Of a DNA stretch of 64,000 nt, positions 48,935 through 58,942 are shown in pieces. This DNA is from Ectopseudomonas mendocina (lineage in GTDB: Bacteria; Pseudomonadota; Gammaproteobacteria; Pseudomonadales; Pseudomonadaceae), in NCBI RefSeq assembly GCF_016008875.1, contig NZ_JADTQG010000019.1, positions 1-64,000 on the forward strand, given 5' to 3'. Numbering within the stretch: position 1 is the stretch's first letter; each line of letters opens with the position of its first letter. The notes below the pieces were generated by a model. The model was not told the origin of the DNA and did no database searches. It worked only from the letters and a program-made list of their open reading frames with translations. The translations under genes were made by a program, and so were the position numbers.

Positions 48935-48988
48935 AGCGCCGCTGGCCGCCTTCCTTCGAGGAAGCGCGGCCAGCGGCGCTTTTTTTTG
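48935..48988 (+). terminator. Very strong rho-independent terminator
   Basis: A perfect 15-bp stem (48935-48949 with 48966-48980) topped by an inner hairpin CTTCCT-tcg-AGGAAG, followed by eight T. It cleanly separates the small Anr-controlled gene from the globin-GGDEF-EAL gene 25 bases downstream. Confidence 0.95.
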
Positions 48989-49013
48989 CGCTGAGGAAAA
49001 GCACGAGGCTGAG

Positions 49014-51254
49014 ATGGGCAACGAACAAGAGTTTCTAGACCTGCTGCAACACATCGCTCCAGATCTGGATGAGCTGCGTCAGCGCCTGCGTTTTCTCGAC
49101 TGGAGCCAGGTCGACAACGAGCGTCTGGCACGTTGTGCGCAGCGGGTCGAGCGCGCCAACCAGAACTTCGTCGATACCCTCTATCAGGAACTCGTCGATT
49201 ATCCGGCGCCAACAGCGATTCTTGGCGACAGGACCGTCATCGAACGTCTCAAGCAACGCCAAGCCGACTACTACCGCGGCCTCTGGCAAAGCCCGCTGGA
49301 TGAGGCCTACGTCCTGGAGCGGCTGCGCATCGGCTGGGTCCACCAGCGCGTAGGCGTCGACCTGAAGTGGTACCTCGGCGCCTATCGCCTGTACCTGGAT
49401 CGCCTGCTCGGGGAACTGCTCGGCTCCTCGGTGGCCAGCGACTGTTTCTCCAGCCTGATCAAGAAGGTGTTCTTCGATATCGGCCTGGCCCTGGACAGCT
49501 ACGGCGCCGCCCAGCGCAAGGCGCTGCAGGACAGCGAAGCGCGCTATGCCCGCGCCATGCGCGGCGCCAATGACGGACTGTGGGAATGGCAGCTGGAGCA
49601 GGACCAGCTGTACCTCTCCGAACGCTGGATTCGCATGCTCGATCTCGACCGCGACAGCCTCTCGCCCACCAGCCAGAGCTGGTTCAGCCGCGTTCACAGT
49701 GACGACCTGCCCGGCCTGCGCCAGGCCATCGACAATCACCTGCGCGGCCTGTCGCCCTTCCTCCATCACGAGTACCGCATCCGCCGCCGCGACGGCAGCT
49801 ACCTCTGGGTGCTGGTGCGCGGCGTCGCCGATATCTGCAGCAGCGGCCTGCGGCGTATCGCCGGCTCGCAGAGCGACATCAGCCAACGCCGCGCCGCGGA
49901 AGAACGACTGCACCATGCCGCGCGCCACGATCCGCTCACTGGCCTGGCCAACCGCGCCCGCCTCAGCGAGCTGCTGCAACAGGCCGTGCAACGCCGGCAG
50001 CGCCCCGGCGCCCGCGAGGCCGCCCTGCTGTTCATTGACCTGGATCGCTTCAAGCTGATCAACGACAGCCTCGGCCACCAGACCGGCGACCGCGTGCTGG
50101 TGGAAGTCGCCGAACGCCTCAGCCACTGCCTGCGTCCGGGCGATCACCTGGCGCGCTTCGGCGGCGATGAGTTCGTCGCCCTGCTCGACGACCTGGCCTG
50201 CATGGGCGATGCCGAGCGGGTCGCCCAGCGCATGCTCGACAGCCTGCACGTGCCGCTACGGCTGCCGGAGCAGACCTTGTCGGTCAGCGCCAGCATCGGC
50301 ATCGCTGCGCTGCAGGAAAGCGGCCAGCCACTCGACCCGCTGCAGGCGGCCGATCTGGCGCTGTACCGCGCCAAGAGCGCGGGCAAGGCCCAGTTCGCCC
50401 GCTACAGCAATGAACTGCAGCAGCAGGCGCAGCGCCAGCTGGAACTGCAAAGCGCGCTCGCCCAGGCCAATGCGCGCGGCGAGCTGCGCCTGGTGTACCA
50501 GCCGATCTGCCAGCTGGACGGCAACCAGCCACGTTTGATCGGGGTGGAAGCCCTGCTGCGCTGGCAACATCAAGGATGTGATATCTCGCCGCTGGAGTTC
50601 ATCCCCTGCCTGGAAGAGTCCGGCGAGATTCTTGCGGTCGGTGACTGGGTGCTGCAGCAGGCATGCAGCCAGGTACGCGCCTGGCAGTTGGGCGGGCAGC
50701 CGCACTTGCGCTGCTCGGTCAACCTGTCCAGCCGCCAGCTGCAGCAGAGCGACTTCGCTGCACGCGTTGCCGATATCCTCCGGCACAGCGGGCTGCCGCC
50801 ATCGAGCCTGGTGCTGGAAATCACCGAAAGCCAGCTGATGGAGGACAGCGCGCAGAACCTGGCCTGCCTGCGCGAACTGGCCAGCCTCGGCATCCAGCTG
50901 GCGCTCGACGATTTCGGCACCGGCTACTCCTCGCTCGGCTACCTCAAGCGCTTCCCGTTGCACATCATCAAGGTGGACAAGAGCTTTATCGCTGGCGCGC
51001 CGCAGGACAGCGAGTCGCTGGCCATCAGCCGGGCGATCATTGGTCTGGGCCACAGCCTGGGCCTGGCGGTGGTGGCCGAGGGCGTGGAAAAGCAGGCGCA
51101 GCTCGATTTTCTCTGCAGCGAAGGTTGTCACTACGCACAGGGTTACTGGTTCAGCCCGCCGCGAGCACCGCACGAGTTGCAGCGCCTGTTCAGCGGCGAG
51201 GACTGCTTCGATGGCCTGTGGTGTCAGTTGCACACAGAAGGCGTGCAGACATGA
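49014..51254 (+). CDS. Globin-coupled PAS-GGDEF-EAL c-di-GMP enzyme
   Basis: 746 residues. A globin-sensor domain fills about 1-165, with the expected haem-ligating His110 in [23 protein letters not shown] domain follows (about 175-295, [17 protein letters not shown]). The cyclase domain has FGGDEF at 382-387, preceded by the allosteric RxxD site (Arg374-Asp377). The phosphodiesterase domain has EALLRW at 512-517 plus [23 protein letters not shown] and AEGVEKQ. Both active sites look complete, so oxygen or redox may switch between making and breaking c-di-GMP. ATG 49014 with GAGG upstream starts the globin domain; earlier codons run through the terminator. It overlaps the receptor gene as ATGA. 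Confidence 0.93.
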   Translation: MGNEQEFLDLLQHIAPDLDELRQRLRFLDWSQVDNERLARCAQRVERANQNFVDTLYQELVDYPAPTAILGDRTVIERLKQRQADYYRGLWQSPLDEAYVLERLRIGWVHQRVGVDLKWYLGAYRLYLDRLLGELLGSSVASDCFSSLIKKVFFDIGLALDSYGAAQRKALQDSEARYARAMRGANDGLWEWQLEQDQLYLSERWIRMLDLDRDSLSPTSQSWFSRVHSDDLPGLRQAIDNHLRGLSPFLHHEYRIRRRDGSYLWVLVRGVADICSSGLRRIAGSQSDISQRRAAEERLHHAARHDPLTGLANRARLSELLQQAVQRRQRPGAREAALLFIDLDRFKLINDSLGHQTGDRVLVEVAERLSHCLRPGDHLARFGGDEFVALLDDLACMGDAERVAQRMLDSLHVPLRLPEQTLSVSASIGIAALQESGQPLDPLQAADLALYRAKSAGKAQFARYSNELQQQAQRQLELQSALAQANARGELRLVYQPICQLDGNQPRLIGVEALLRWQHQGCDISPLEFIPCLEESGEILAVGDWVLQQACSQVRAWQLGGQPHLRCSVNLSSRQLQQSDFAARVADILRHSGLPPSSLVLEITESQLMEDSAQNLACLRELASLGIQLALDDFGTGYSSLGYLKRFPLHIIKVDKSFIAGAPQDSESLAISRAIIGLGHSLGLAVVAEGVEKQAQLDFLCSEGCHYAQGYWFSPPRAPHELQRLFSGEDCFDGLWCQLHTEGVQT

Positions 51255-52846
51255 AGCGCAACCTGCCGGTGAGCGGCCGCCAGATTCCGGTACCGCCGCA
51301 GACCAACATCCTCTCCACGACCGATCTCAAGGGCGCGCTGACCTACGTCAACGCGGACTTCGTCGCCATCAGCGGCTTCAGCGAAGGCGAGCTGCTCGGC
51401 TACAACCACAATATCGTGCGCCACCCGGACATGCCGCCCGCCGCCTTCGCCCACCTGTGGCAGACGCTCAAGGCCGGTCGCTCGTGGATGGGCCTGGTGA
51501 AGAACCGCTGCAAGAATGGCGATCACTACTGGGTCAGCGCCTACGTCACGCCGATGCGCCGCGACGGGCAGGTGGTCGAGTACCAGTCCGTGCGTACCGC
51601 CGCCAGCGCAGCACAAGTCGCCGCCGCCGAGGCGCTGTATGCCGAACTGCTGGCAGGCCGTACGCCAAGTGCCTTACGCCGGCCGTTGCTGGGGCCGGAC
51701 CGGCGCCTGGCGCTGCTCGGCCTGCTAATGCCGCCTGTGGGCGCGCTGCTCACCAGCCTGGCGCTGGGCCTGCCGCCGCTGCCGCAACTGGCCGCCGGTG
51801 CGTTGCTGGGGCTGGCGCTGGGAGGCGTCATCCAGCACACCCTGCGGCCGCTGCGGGGCCTGGCCGAGATGGCCCGACGGCATGCCGACAACCCGCTGAG
51901 CCAGGTCCTCTACAGCGGACGCCGTGATGACTTCGGCGCCATCGACTTCGCCCTGCAAAGCCTGCAAGCCGAAGCCGGTGCAGTGGTCGGGCGCATCGCC
52001 GACTCGGCCCGGCAGCTCAGCGGCGAGGCCGGGCAACTGGCCGGTGCGGTGGAGCATCACAACAGCGCCACCCTGCAACAGCGCCAGGAAACCGAACAGG
52101 TCGCCAGTGCCATGGGGCAAATGGCGGCGAGCGTCCAGGAAGTGGCGCGCAACGCCCAGCTCAGCGCCAGCGCGGCCAGTGCTGCGGATCAGGAAACCGG
52201 CGATGGTCGCCAACTGGTGGAGGATACCCGCAGACAGATCGCCACTCTCGCCGAGGCGCTGCAGGCCAGCCATGCCCAGGTACGCCAACTGGCCGACAGC
52301 AGCCGAGAGATCGGCACGGTGCTCACAGTGATCGGCGACATCGCCGAGCGCACCAACCTGCTTGCCCTCAATGCCGCCATCGAGGCGGCCCGTGCCGGCG
52401 ACGCCGGTCGTGGTTTCGCCGTGGTCGCCGACGAAGTGCGCGCGCTGGCCCGGCGCACCCAGGCGGCCACCAGCGAGATCGATGCCATCATCGGCGGCCT
52501 GCAGAGCACCATCGACGGCAGCGTCGCCGCGATGACCGATAGCCAGCAGCACGCTCAGGGCATTGCCGGCCAGGCGCAACAAGCTGCCGAGGCGCTGAGC
52601 GGGATCAGCGAGCGGGTCAGCCAGATCAGCGACATGAACCTGCAGATCGCCAGTGCCGTGGAGCAGCAGAGCGCGGTTGGCGATGACATCCAGCGCAACC
52701 TGCATGGCATCCGCCAGGCGTGTCAGAGCACCGCCGAAGCCAGCGCCCGCAGCCACGGCAGTGCCGAACAGCTCGCCAGGCTCGCTGCGCGCCTGCAGTT
52801 GCTGGCCGAGCAGTTCTGGAGTCAGCGTCAGAGTCGCCCGAGTTGA
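51251..52846 (+). CDS. Aer-like PAS-containing methyl-accepting chemotaxis protein
   Basis: 531 residues. The N-terminal PAS domain (about 15-120) has [17 protein letters not shown] and [20 protein letters not shown], the Aer signature for FAD binding. Two hydrophobic helices (about 152-175 and 177-196) are followed by a HAMP-like stretch and the signalling domain. The conserved tip is [20 protein letters not shown] (about 365-384). It directs taxis to oxygen or energy state. ATG overlaps the globin-GGDEF-EAL stop by four bases, so the two sensors are coupled in one operon. It has no periplasmic ligand domain, as in Aer. Confidence 0.92.
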   Translation: MKRNLPVSGRQIPVPPQTNILSTTDLKGALTYVNADFVAISGFSEGELLGYNHNIVRHPDMPPAAFAHLWQTLKAGRSWMGLVKNRCKNGDHYWVSAYVTPMRRDGQVVEYQSVRTAASAAQVAAAEALYAELLAGRTPSALRRPLLGPDRRLALLGLLMPPVGALLTSLALGLPPLPQLAAGALLGLALGGVIQHTLRPLRGLAEMARRHADNPLSQVLYSGRRDDFGAIDFALQSLQAEAGAVVGRIADSARQLSGEAGQLAGAVEHHNSATLQQRQETEQVASAMGQMAASVQEVARNAQLSASAASAADQETGDGRQLVEDTRRQIATLAEALQASHAQVRQLADSSREIGTVLTVIGDIAERTNLLALNAAIEAARAGDAGRGFAVVADEVRALARRTQAATSEIDAIIGGLQSTIDGSVAAMTDSQQHAQGIAGQAQQAAEALSGISERVSQISDMNLQIASAVEQQSAVGDDIQRNLHGIRQACQSTAEASARSHGSAEQLARLAARLQLLAEQFWSQRQSRPS

Positions 52847-52960
52847 AGCGCTGCACGCACCAGCCCATTATCCGCGTCGATGATGACTATGCCTGCGCCG
52901 GGCGTGCGAGCCACGACCCATGGGGTTAGAGTAGCCGGCCATGCAACGAGGAGACTCCCC

Positions 52961-53962
52961 ATGAGCCGACTGGCCTCCATCAAGCTCTCCACCCTCGACC
53001 TGGCACCGATCCGCGATGACGGCGATGCCGCCCAGGCCCTGCACAATTCACTGGCACTGGCCCGACACGTCGAAAGCCTCGGCTTCGAGCGCTTCTGGGT
53101 TGCCGAACACCACAACATGGATGGTATCGCCAGCTCCGCCACATCCGTCTTGCTCGGCTACCTGGCCGCCGGCACCTCGAAGATCCGCCTCGGCGCCGGT
53201 GGCGTGATGCTGCCCAACCATGCGCCGCTGGTGATCGCCGAACAGTTCGGCACCCTCGCCACGCTCTACCCCGGGCGGATCGAACTGGGCCTGGGCCGCG
53301 CGCCCGGTGCCGACCAGTACACCGCCCATGCCCTGCGCCGCAGTCGCGACGGCAGCGCCGACGACTTTCCCAAGGACGTCGAGGAGCTGCAGGCCTACCT
53401 CGGCCCGCGCCAGGAAGGGCAACGGGTGATCGCCATGCCCGGCACCGGCACCAACGTGCCGATCTGGCTGCTCGGCTCCAGCCTGTTCAGCGCCCAGCTC
53501 GCCGGCATGAAGGGGCTGCCCTACGCCTTCGCCTCGCACTTCGCGCCGCGCTACATGCACGAGGCGATCCGCATCTACCGCAACCATTTCCGCCCGTCTG
53601 AAGTGCTCAACAAGCCCTACGTGATGCTCGGCGTGCCGCTGCTGGCCGCCGACAGCGACGAGCAGGCGCAGCATCTGGCCACCTCGGCGTTCCAGCGCAT
53701 TCTCGCGCTGATCCGCGGCCAGAGCCTGGTGCAGCGCGCACCAGTGGCGAGTATGGAGAGCCTGTGGCTGCCGCATGAGCGCCAGGCCGTCAGCGAATTT
53801 TTCGGCCTGGCCGCCATCGGCGGGCCACAGACCGTGCGCCAACGCCTGGAACAATTGCTCGAGCAAACCGAGGCCGACGAACTGATCTTCACCTGCGATA
53901 TGTACGACTTCGCCGACCGCCTGCACGCCTTCGACATTCTGGCCGAGCTGCAACGTCGCTAA
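52961..53962 (+). CDS. LLM class flavin-dependent oxidoreductase (luciferase-like)
   Basis: 333 residues of the bacterial luciferase-like monooxygenase fold (TIM barrel, FMN). Family blocks: [59 protein letters not shown], and [17 protein letters not shown]. This is the YhbW-like group, substrate unknown. GAGGAG lies seven bases before ATG 52961; the open frame upstream is noise. Single gene ending in a terminator. Confidence 0.9.
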   Translation: MSRLASIKLSTLDLAPIRDDGDAAQALHNSLALARHVESLGFERFWVAEHHNMDGIASSATSVLLGYLAAGTSKIRLGAGGVMLPNHAPLVIAEQFGTLATLYPGRIELGLGRAPGADQYTAHALRRSRDGSADDFPKDVEELQAYLGPRQEGQRVIAMPGTGTNVPIWLLGSSLFSAQLAGMKGLPYAFASHFAPRYMHEAIRIYRNHFRPSEVLNKPYVMLGVPLLAADSDEQAQHLATSAFQRILALIRGQSLVQRAPVASMESLWLPHERQAVSEFFGLAAIGGPQTVRQRLEQLLEQTEADELIFTCDMYDFADRLHAFDILAELQRR

Positions 53963-54001
53963 GTGCGAACTTGTGCGCGTGACTGCCCTCTGAATCAGAA
54001 C

Positions 54002-54028
54002 GGGCTGCCAGACCGGCAGCCCCTTTCA
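54002..54028 (+). terminator. Rho-independent terminator after the LLM gene
   Basis: Perfect 8-bp stem GGGCTGCC / GGCAGCCC with loop AGACC (54002-54022), then CTTTCATT. Confidence 0.8.
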
Positions 54029-54045
54029 TTCAACGGGAGACGCAC

Positions 54046-54471
54046 ATGAAGAAGACAGCTTCGGCCCACTGGCAGGGCGGCATCAAGGACGGCAAGGGCA
54101 CCATCTCCACTCAGAGCGGCGTGCTCAAGGACTCCCCTTACGGCTTCAACACCCGTTTCGAGGACAAGCCCGGCACCAACCCCGAGGAGCTGATCGGCGC
54201 CGCCCACGCCGGCTGTTTTTCCATGGCCCTGTCCAAGGAGCTGGGCGAAGCCGGGATGACCGCCGAGAGCATCGACACCGAAGCACAAGTGACCCTGGAC
54301 AAGGTCGATGGCGGCTTCGAGATCAGCACGGTGCATCTGTCGCTGCGCGCGAAGATTCCCGGCGCCGACCGCACCGCCTTCGAGAAGGCCGTGGAAACCG
54401 CCAAGACCGGCTGCCCGGTGTCCAAGGTGCTGAATGCGGCGATCACCCTGGAAGCCGTGCTGGAAAACTGA
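54046..54471 (+). CDS. osmC: OsmC family organic hydroperoxide reductase
   Basis: 141 residues, standard for OsmC. The two redox cysteines are Cys57 in AAHAGCFSMAL and Cys123 in KTGCPVSKVLN; Arg37 and Glu48 (NTRFED, NPEELI) complete the usual active site. It reduces organic hydroperoxides in the cytoplasm using dithiols. The assignment to OsmC rather than Ohr follows from the N-terminal WQGGIKDGKGTI block. It is a lone gene; OsmC is stationary-phase and osmotically induced in other bacteria, but no promoter motif is evident here. Confidence 0.9.
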   Translation: MKKTASAHWQGGIKDGKGTISTQSGVLKDSPYGFNTRFEDKPGTNPEELIGAAHAGCFSMALSKELGEAGMTAESIDTEAQVTLDKVDGGFEISTVHLSLRAKIPGADRTAFEKAVETAKTGCPVSKVLNAAITLEAVLEN

Positions 54472-54481
54472 AGCGATGCCG

Positions 54482-54520
54482 CGCCGCAGCCGATGATCCG
54501 TCGGCTGCGGCGTGCGTTTC
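54482..54520. terminator. Hairpin terminator between convergent osmC and lipoprotein gene
   Basis: Perfect 12-bp stem CGCCGCAGCCGA / TCGGCTGCGGCG (54482-54493 and 54501-54512), followed by TGCGTTTCGTG. It can serve osmC; the tract is weak. Confidence 0.75.
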
Positions 54521-54526
54521 GTGTAG

Positions 54527-54946
54527 TTAGATCGCCGTCCCGCAGCGCAACACCTCGCCGCGTGCGAGCACGTTGCGCTGCTCGTCATAGAGCCAGGCCT
54601 GCGCCTTCATCAGCTGCTGGCGCGCCTCGATGCGATAACGCTGGCCCGCCGCGAACCCCTCATAACGCAGGCGAATCTCGCAGGTCATGCGCAGCGGTTC
54701 GCTCTGCATGCCAAGCCCACCGGTGCGCACCTCGAATTGAAAGCGCGTCTCCAGTTCGTGCTGGCCGGGCGTCACCTGAAAATAGCGACCATCCGGCCAG
54801 CGCTTGCCGTCCAGGCGGTCGGCCATCAGCAGGGTATCGGCAGTGGAATACAGCTCGACCCAGGCCTGCTGCGGGTCAGGCGTGGGCAGGGGTGAAGCGC
54901 AGGCCCCGAGCAGCATCAGGGCGGGAGCGAGAAGCAGGGCGCGCAT
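54527..54946 (-). CDS. Small putative lipoprotein
   Basis: 139 residues with a lipoprotein signal: MRALLLAPALMLLGACAS, lipidation at Cys16. The mature part is beta-rich (ELETRFQFEVRTGGLGM, CEIRLRYEGFAAGQRYRIEA) and two more cysteines could form a disulfide. I do not recognise a named family; the shape suggests a lipid- or protein-binding sandwich in the envelope. ATG 54946 is preceded by GGAGGT, so the start is firm. Single gene, divergent from the aminopeptidase gene. Confidence 0.78.
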   Translation of the reverse strand: MRALLLAPALMLLGACASPLPTPDPQQAWVELYSTADTLLMADRLDGKRWPDGRYFQVTPGQHELETRFQFEVRTGGLGMQSEPLRMTCEIRLRYEGFAAGQRYRIEARQQLMKAQAWLYDEQRNVLARGEVLRCGTAI

Positions 54947-55050
54947 GGCGACCTCCGATAAGGGTCCGGATACCAGCCTACACCGGGAGGCAGGCAAAAC
55001 CGAGGCGAAAGGGGCTGGAGACAACTTGCGCGATCAGCTAGCGTGACGGC

Positions 55051-56112
55051 ATGCCCAACGCCTGCCCTATCGACCTGCTGCGCCGCATCGCGGTTCCCCT
55101 GCTCGCTCTGCTGCTGGGCGGCTGCTCGACGCTCGACTATTACACCCATCTCGGCCAGGGTCAGTTGCAATTGCTGAGCGCGCGCCAACCGGTCGAACGC
55201 CTGCTCGAAGACCCTGCTACCGACCCCGACCTGGCCAGGCGCCTGAGGCTGAGCCAGCAGGCACGGGACTTCGCCAGCGCCAGTCTGCACCTGCCCGACA
55301 ATCGCAGTTATCGCCTGTACGCCGACCTTAATCGCCCCTTCGTGGTGTGGAACCTGTTCGCCACGCCGGAATTTTCTCTCGAACCCGAGCTGCACTGCTT
55401 TCCCATCGCCGGCTGTGTCGCCTACCGCGGCTACTACCAACAGGGTCGGGCACGTGGCGCCGCCGCGCTGCTGCGCCAGGAGGGGCTGGATACCTACATC
55501 GGCGGCGTGGAGGCCTACTCGACGCTGGGCTGGTTCGACGATCCGCTGCTCAACACCATGCTGCGCTGGAGCGACGAGCGCTTCGTCGCGGTGATCTTTC
55601 ACGAACTGGCGCACCAGCAGTACTACCTGCCGGGGGACACCGCCTTCAACGAGTCCTTCGCCACCTTCGTCGAGCGCGAAGGGCTGCGCCAGTGGCATGC
55701 CGCCCGCGGCGAGACACCGCCGGCCAGCGACGACCGCCAGCGCCAGCAGTTCATCGAGCTAGTGCTGGCCAGCCGCGAGCGCCTGCAGCAGCTCTATGCC
55801 AGCGACCTGCCGGAGCACGCCATGCGCGCCGCCAAGCAGGCCGAATTCGAGCGTCTGCGTCGCGACTACCGCGCCCTGCGCCAACGCCAATGGGGCGGGC
55901 AGGGCCGCTATGACGCCTGGATCGAAAGCCCGCTGAACAATGCCAAGCTGCTGCCCTTCGGCCTCTACGACCAATGGGTGCCGGCCTTCGCGGCCCTGTT
56001 CGAGCACGAGGCGCGAAGCTGGACGGCCTTCTACGCCGCCGTAGCCGAGCTTGGCCGGCTGCCGGAAGCAGATCGTCGGGCCCGATTGGAAAGCCTGCTG
56101 CAAAACGACTAG
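55051..56112 (+). CDS. Predicted aminopeptidase (COG4324 family lipoprotein)
   Basis: 353 residues with a lipobox LLLGGC (Cys25). The zinc motif is HELAHQ with His184, Glu185, His188; Glu201 in NESFATFVERE is the likely third ligand. The N-terminal helix-rich part (30-110) carries ARDFASASLHLPDNRSY and the family block NLFATPEFSLEP. It is a membrane-anchored zinc peptidase by motif; its substrate is unknown. No clear ribosome site precedes ATG 55051. It stands alone; a DUF1161 gene follows 63 bp later. Confidence 0.87.
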   Translation: MPNACPIDLLRRIAVPLLALLLGGCSTLDYYTHLGQGQLQLLSARQPVERLLEDPATDPDLARRLRLSQQARDFASASLHLPDNRSYRLYADLNRPFVVWNLFATPEFSLEPELHCFPIAGCVAYRGYYQQGRARGAAALLRQEGLDTYIGGVEAYSTLGWFDDPLLNTMLRWSDERFVAVIFHELAHQQYYLPGDTAFNESFATFVEREGLRQWHAARGETPPASDDRQRQQFIELVLASRERLQQLYASDLPEHAMRAAKQAEFERLRRDYRALRQRQWGGQGRYDAWIESPLNNAKLLPFGLYDQWVPAFAALFEHEARSWTAFYAAVAELGRLPEADRRARLESLLQND

Positions 56113-56175
56113 AACTGCTGGGCAGATTGCCAGTCCAACCTACTCAGGTTTCGCCCAACACTGGAGGTACAAGCG

Positions 56176-56406
56176 ATGCAACGACTGATTCCCGCCCTGG
56201 CCCTGATGCTCCTGGCTGGCGGCGCGCTGGCCGCGCCCAAGCCCTGTGAAGAACTCAAGCAGGAAATTGAAACGAAGATCCAGGCCAACAACGTGCCCAG
56301 CTATACCCTGGAAATCGTGCCCAACGCCGACGTGCAGGACCAGAACATGGTCGTCGGCAGCTGCGATGGCGGCACCCAGAAGATCATCTATCAGCGCAAC
56401 GACTGA
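56176..56406 (+). CDS. DUF1161 small exported protein
   Basis: 76 residues with signal peptide IPALALMLLAGGALAA. The mature part is short with two cysteines (KPCEELKQEI, VVGSCDGGTQKIIY) that should form a disulfide, as in DUF1161 proteins. Function unknown. GGAGG is a few bases before ATG. A REPIN lies 100 bases downstream. Confidence 0.88.
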   Translation: MQRLIPALALMLLAGGALAAPKPCEELKQEIETKIQANNVPSYTLEIVPNADVQDQNMVVGSCDGGTQKIIYQRND

Positions 56407-56506
56407 TCCCCGCGAAGGCGGCTTCCCGCAGCACAGCGGGAGGTCGTCTGCCGTTCCGCCCTTGAGTCTACTTCCGGCGATGATCTTTGCGCTAGGTGGA
56501 GGGCCG

Positions 56507-56569
56507 TTCGCGGACAAGTCCGCTCCCACAGATCAGCGACACACCTGTGGGAGCGGACTTGTCCGCGAA
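56507..56569. repeat. Perfect REPIN (inverted pair of REP sequences)
   Basis: Arms of 25 bases at 56507-56531 and 56545-56569 are exact inverse copies (TTCGCGGACAAGTCCGCTCC... on the left). The 13-base spacer is the loop. It lies between the convergent DUF1161 and HAD genes and matches the element at 63886-63950. Confidence 0.93.
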
Positions 56570-56616
56570 TCTTTCGACCTGACCTACGACATTCGTTCAG
56601 TTATAAGCGGGACGGA

Positions 56617-57264
56617 TCAGCGACTGAACGCCTGGTGCATCTCTGCCAGCGTCTCGAAATGAAAGGCCGGCGACTCGCCGAGCAACTCCTCACGACTACC
56701 GAAGCCATAGCCCACCGCCACCGCCTGCAGGCCATTGCTGCGCGCGCCGATCAGGTCGTGCTTGCGGTCGCCGATCATCAGCGCCGACTCGGGCGCCAGT
56801 TTCTCCGACTCCAGCAGATGCGCCAGCAGCTCCACCTTGTTAGTGCGAGTGCCATCCAGCTCGCTGCCATAGATGCGCTTGAAGTAGCGATCGAAACCGA
56901 AGTGCCGGGCGATCTCCTCGGCGAATACCGTCGGTTTGCTGGTGGCGATATATAGCGTACGCCCCTGCGCCACCAGTGCTTCGAGCAGCGTCTCGACACC
57001 CTCGAACACGCGATTCTCGTAGAGACCGGTGACCCGGAAGCGCTCGCGGTAATGATTGACCGCCTGCCAGCCGATGGCCTCGTCCAGCGCATAGGTCGCC
57101 ATGAAGCACTGCAGTAAGGGCGGGCCGATGAAGTGCTCCAGCGCGGTCAGGTCCGGCTCATCGATCCCCAACTTGGCCAGGGCGTACTGCACCGAACGGG
57201 TGATGCCCTCACGCGGGTCGGTGAGGGTGCCGTCGAGGTCGAAGAGGATGGTGGAGTGATGCAT
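56617..57264 (-). CDS. HAD family hydrolase (phosphoglycolate phosphatase-like)
   Basis: 215 residues of the haloacid dehalogenase superfamily, Gph/PpaX-like. Asp9 and Asp11 in LFDLDGTLTD are the nucleophile and acid; the cap domain fills about 18-85; TSKPTVFAEEI is motif II and GDRKHDLIGARSNG is motif IV. It probably hydrolyses a small phosphoester in the cytoplasm. ATG 57264 begins at the family N-terminus; the 20 codons before lack homology. The membrane protein gene lies 60 bases upstream on the same strand. Confidence 0.88.
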   Translation of the reverse strand: MHHSTILFDLDGTLTDPREGITRSVQYALAKLGIDEPDLTALEHFIGPPLLQCFMATYALDEAIGWQAVNHYRERFRVTGLYENRVFEGVETLLEALVAQGRTLYIATSKPTVFAEEIARHFGFDRYFKRIYGSELDGTRTNKVELLAHLLESEKLAPESALMIGDRKHDLIGARSNGLQAVAVGYGFGSREELLGESPAFHFETLAEMHQAFSR

Positions 57265-57324
57265 GGGCGAGCGCCTATTCGCAACTGGAACGGTGGCGAA
57301 GGATACCTGCCTTTGCCCAGGCAT

Positions 57325-58296
57325 TCACGCCTGAGCGGCTTGCGCACGATAGCCCCAGCGCAGCCCAAGGCGGGTGAATGGCCACAGCAGCGCCAGTTGC
57401 AGCAGGCTGAAGAACAGCATCAATACGAGGCTGTTTCCCAGTCCAAGCCAAAGCAGCGCCAGCAGCACAATGCCGCAAAGCAATGCACTGCCTATCCACA
57501 ATGACAAGGTGATCGCCACCGCCGCCGCCAGCCGTCCGCCATTGAACCCTCGTACCTGCGCTGGCAGTGCTGCACGCGCAGTGAAGAACGCGACCAGCAG
57601 AAACAGCCCGGCATTCACCAGGTTGACCAGTCCTTCCCAGCCCTGCAGCTCGTACCCATAGGCCATCCCGCTCAGCAACTGGGTGGTCATCCCTGCCAGT
57701 TGCAGGGAAGCCACCACGACAGCCAGCGCGAAGCACCAGGTCAGTGTCGTGCCCGGCACCTGCAAATCGTCAGCGCCTACTTCCGCCTGCGGTCGGAACA
57801 GATGCAGCAGCAGCCAGAGCGGTAGCAGCGCCTCGAGGCAGAAGATCAGCAAACCGACGCCCCACCAGCCGAGACCAAACAGCAGACGCGCAACGCCGTA
57901 GACGTCCAGTTGCTGATACAGCCATGCGTAGAGTTGCCCAGAGGCAAAACCCAGCGCCCAGGACAGCAGCAGGTAGGCCAGGCCATAACCGATCAGCAAC
58001 CCTGCCGGCTGCCGGTAACTCGCCAGGCGATGGCGCTCCATGTAGGTGTTGGCCAGCCAGTAGACGCACAGCCCGGCCATCAGCAGATGGGTTATCCAGT
58101 AGCTGGCGACGTAGCGCAGCCAGAACATGGCATCGGTGTCGACATCATTGATCAGCCACCCAACCAGCGTGACCGCGATACTGATCAGGCTCATCAGCAG
58201 CACCACGCCAACCAGATGCAGCGGCAACACCGGCAGTTGCCGTGAAGCCAATGTCGGCGCGCGCGGCTCCGGGGCGAAGGGATTGGCTTCGGTCAT
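57325..58296 (-). CDS. Integral membrane protein of unknown function
   Basis: 323 residues with about seven to eight helices (first at about 25-48, last at about 280-310) and a short charged N-terminus. No family recognised. Aromatic residues are rich in the middle part (YGLAYLLLSWALGFASGQ, LLFGLGWWGVGLLIFC). No signal peptide, catalytic or metal motif stands out. It shares orientation with the HAD gene 60 bp downstream and may be co-transcribed with it. Confidence 0.75.
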   Translation of the reverse strand: MTEANPFAPEPRAPTLASRQLPVLPLHLVGVVLLMSLISIAVTLVGWLINDVDTDAMFWLRYVASYWITHLLMAGLCVYWLANTYMERHRLASYRQPAGLLIGYGLAYLLLSWALGFASGQLYAWLYQQLDVYGVARLLFGLGWWGVGLLIFCLEALLPLWLLLHLFRPQAEVGADDLQVPGTTLTWCFALAVVVASLQLAGMTTQLLSGMAYGYELQGWEGLVNLVNAGLFLLVAFFTARAALPAQVRGFNGGRLAAAVAITLSLWIGSALLCGIVLLALLWLGLGNSLVLMLFFSLLQLALLWPFTRLGLRWGYRAQAAQA

Positions 58297-58441
58297 GGGG
58301 CGATCCTTGTCGTCGACACAGTCCGTTGGGAAGTAATCGCAGAATAACGACCCTGACGACAGAAGAAAGTGCGACAGCCCGTTTACGTGCTGCAGTCGAT
58401 ACAGGGCAAGGCTACTTATCCACCTGGCTGGCGCATGCTTC

Positions 58442-58942
58442 TCAGTCCAGCAACCTGCGATACATCACATAGCAATCCACCAACCCATGCCGGGCATGGC
58501 GGTAGGCCTTGGGCAGGGTGCCGACTATGTCGAAACCGTGCTTCTGCCACAGCGCCACGGCCACCGTGTTGGTGGCCACCACGCTGTTGAACTGCATGGC
58601 GCTGAAGCCCAGTTGGCGAGCTACGTCCAGCGAATGGGCGCAGAGCTTGCCGGCGATGCCATGACCGCGAGCGGCAGGAGCGGTCATATAGCCGCAGTTG
58701 CACACATGGTCGCCGGGACCTGCGGCATTGGCCTTGATGTAGTAGGTACCGAGAATCTGCCCATCCTGTTCCGCCACGAAGGTTGCGCGCGGCAGTTCCA
58801 CCCAGAGTTTCCAGGCCGTTTCGCGATCCATCTGCGGATCGAAGGCGTAGGTTTCCTGCGCCTGCACCACGCCTTCGATGATTGGCCAGACCTGGTCGAA
58901 GTCGGCCGCCTCGATGGGGCGGATGATCAGTTCGCCACTCAC
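58442..58942 (-). CDS. GNAT family N-acetyltransferase
   Basis: 166 residues with the GNAT fold: IRPIEAADFDQVWPIIE at the start, VAEQDGQILGTYYIKAN (strand 4), then the acetyl-CoA loop TAPAARGHGIAGKL (Q/RxxGxG/A form, about residues 88-101) and FNSVVATNTVAVALWQKHGF. It acetylates an unknown small molecule or protein. Its ATG overlaps the gamma-carbonic anhydrase stop by four bases, so the two are one operon. Confidence 0.9.
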   Translation of the reverse strand: MSGELIIRPIEAADFDQVWPIIEGVVQAQETYAFDPQMDRETAWKLWVELPRATFVAEQDGQILGTYYIKANAAGPGDHVCNCGYMTAPAARGHGIAGKLCAHSLDVARQLGFSAMQFNSVVATNTVAVALWQKHGFDIVGTLPKAYRHARHGLVDCYVMYRRLLD

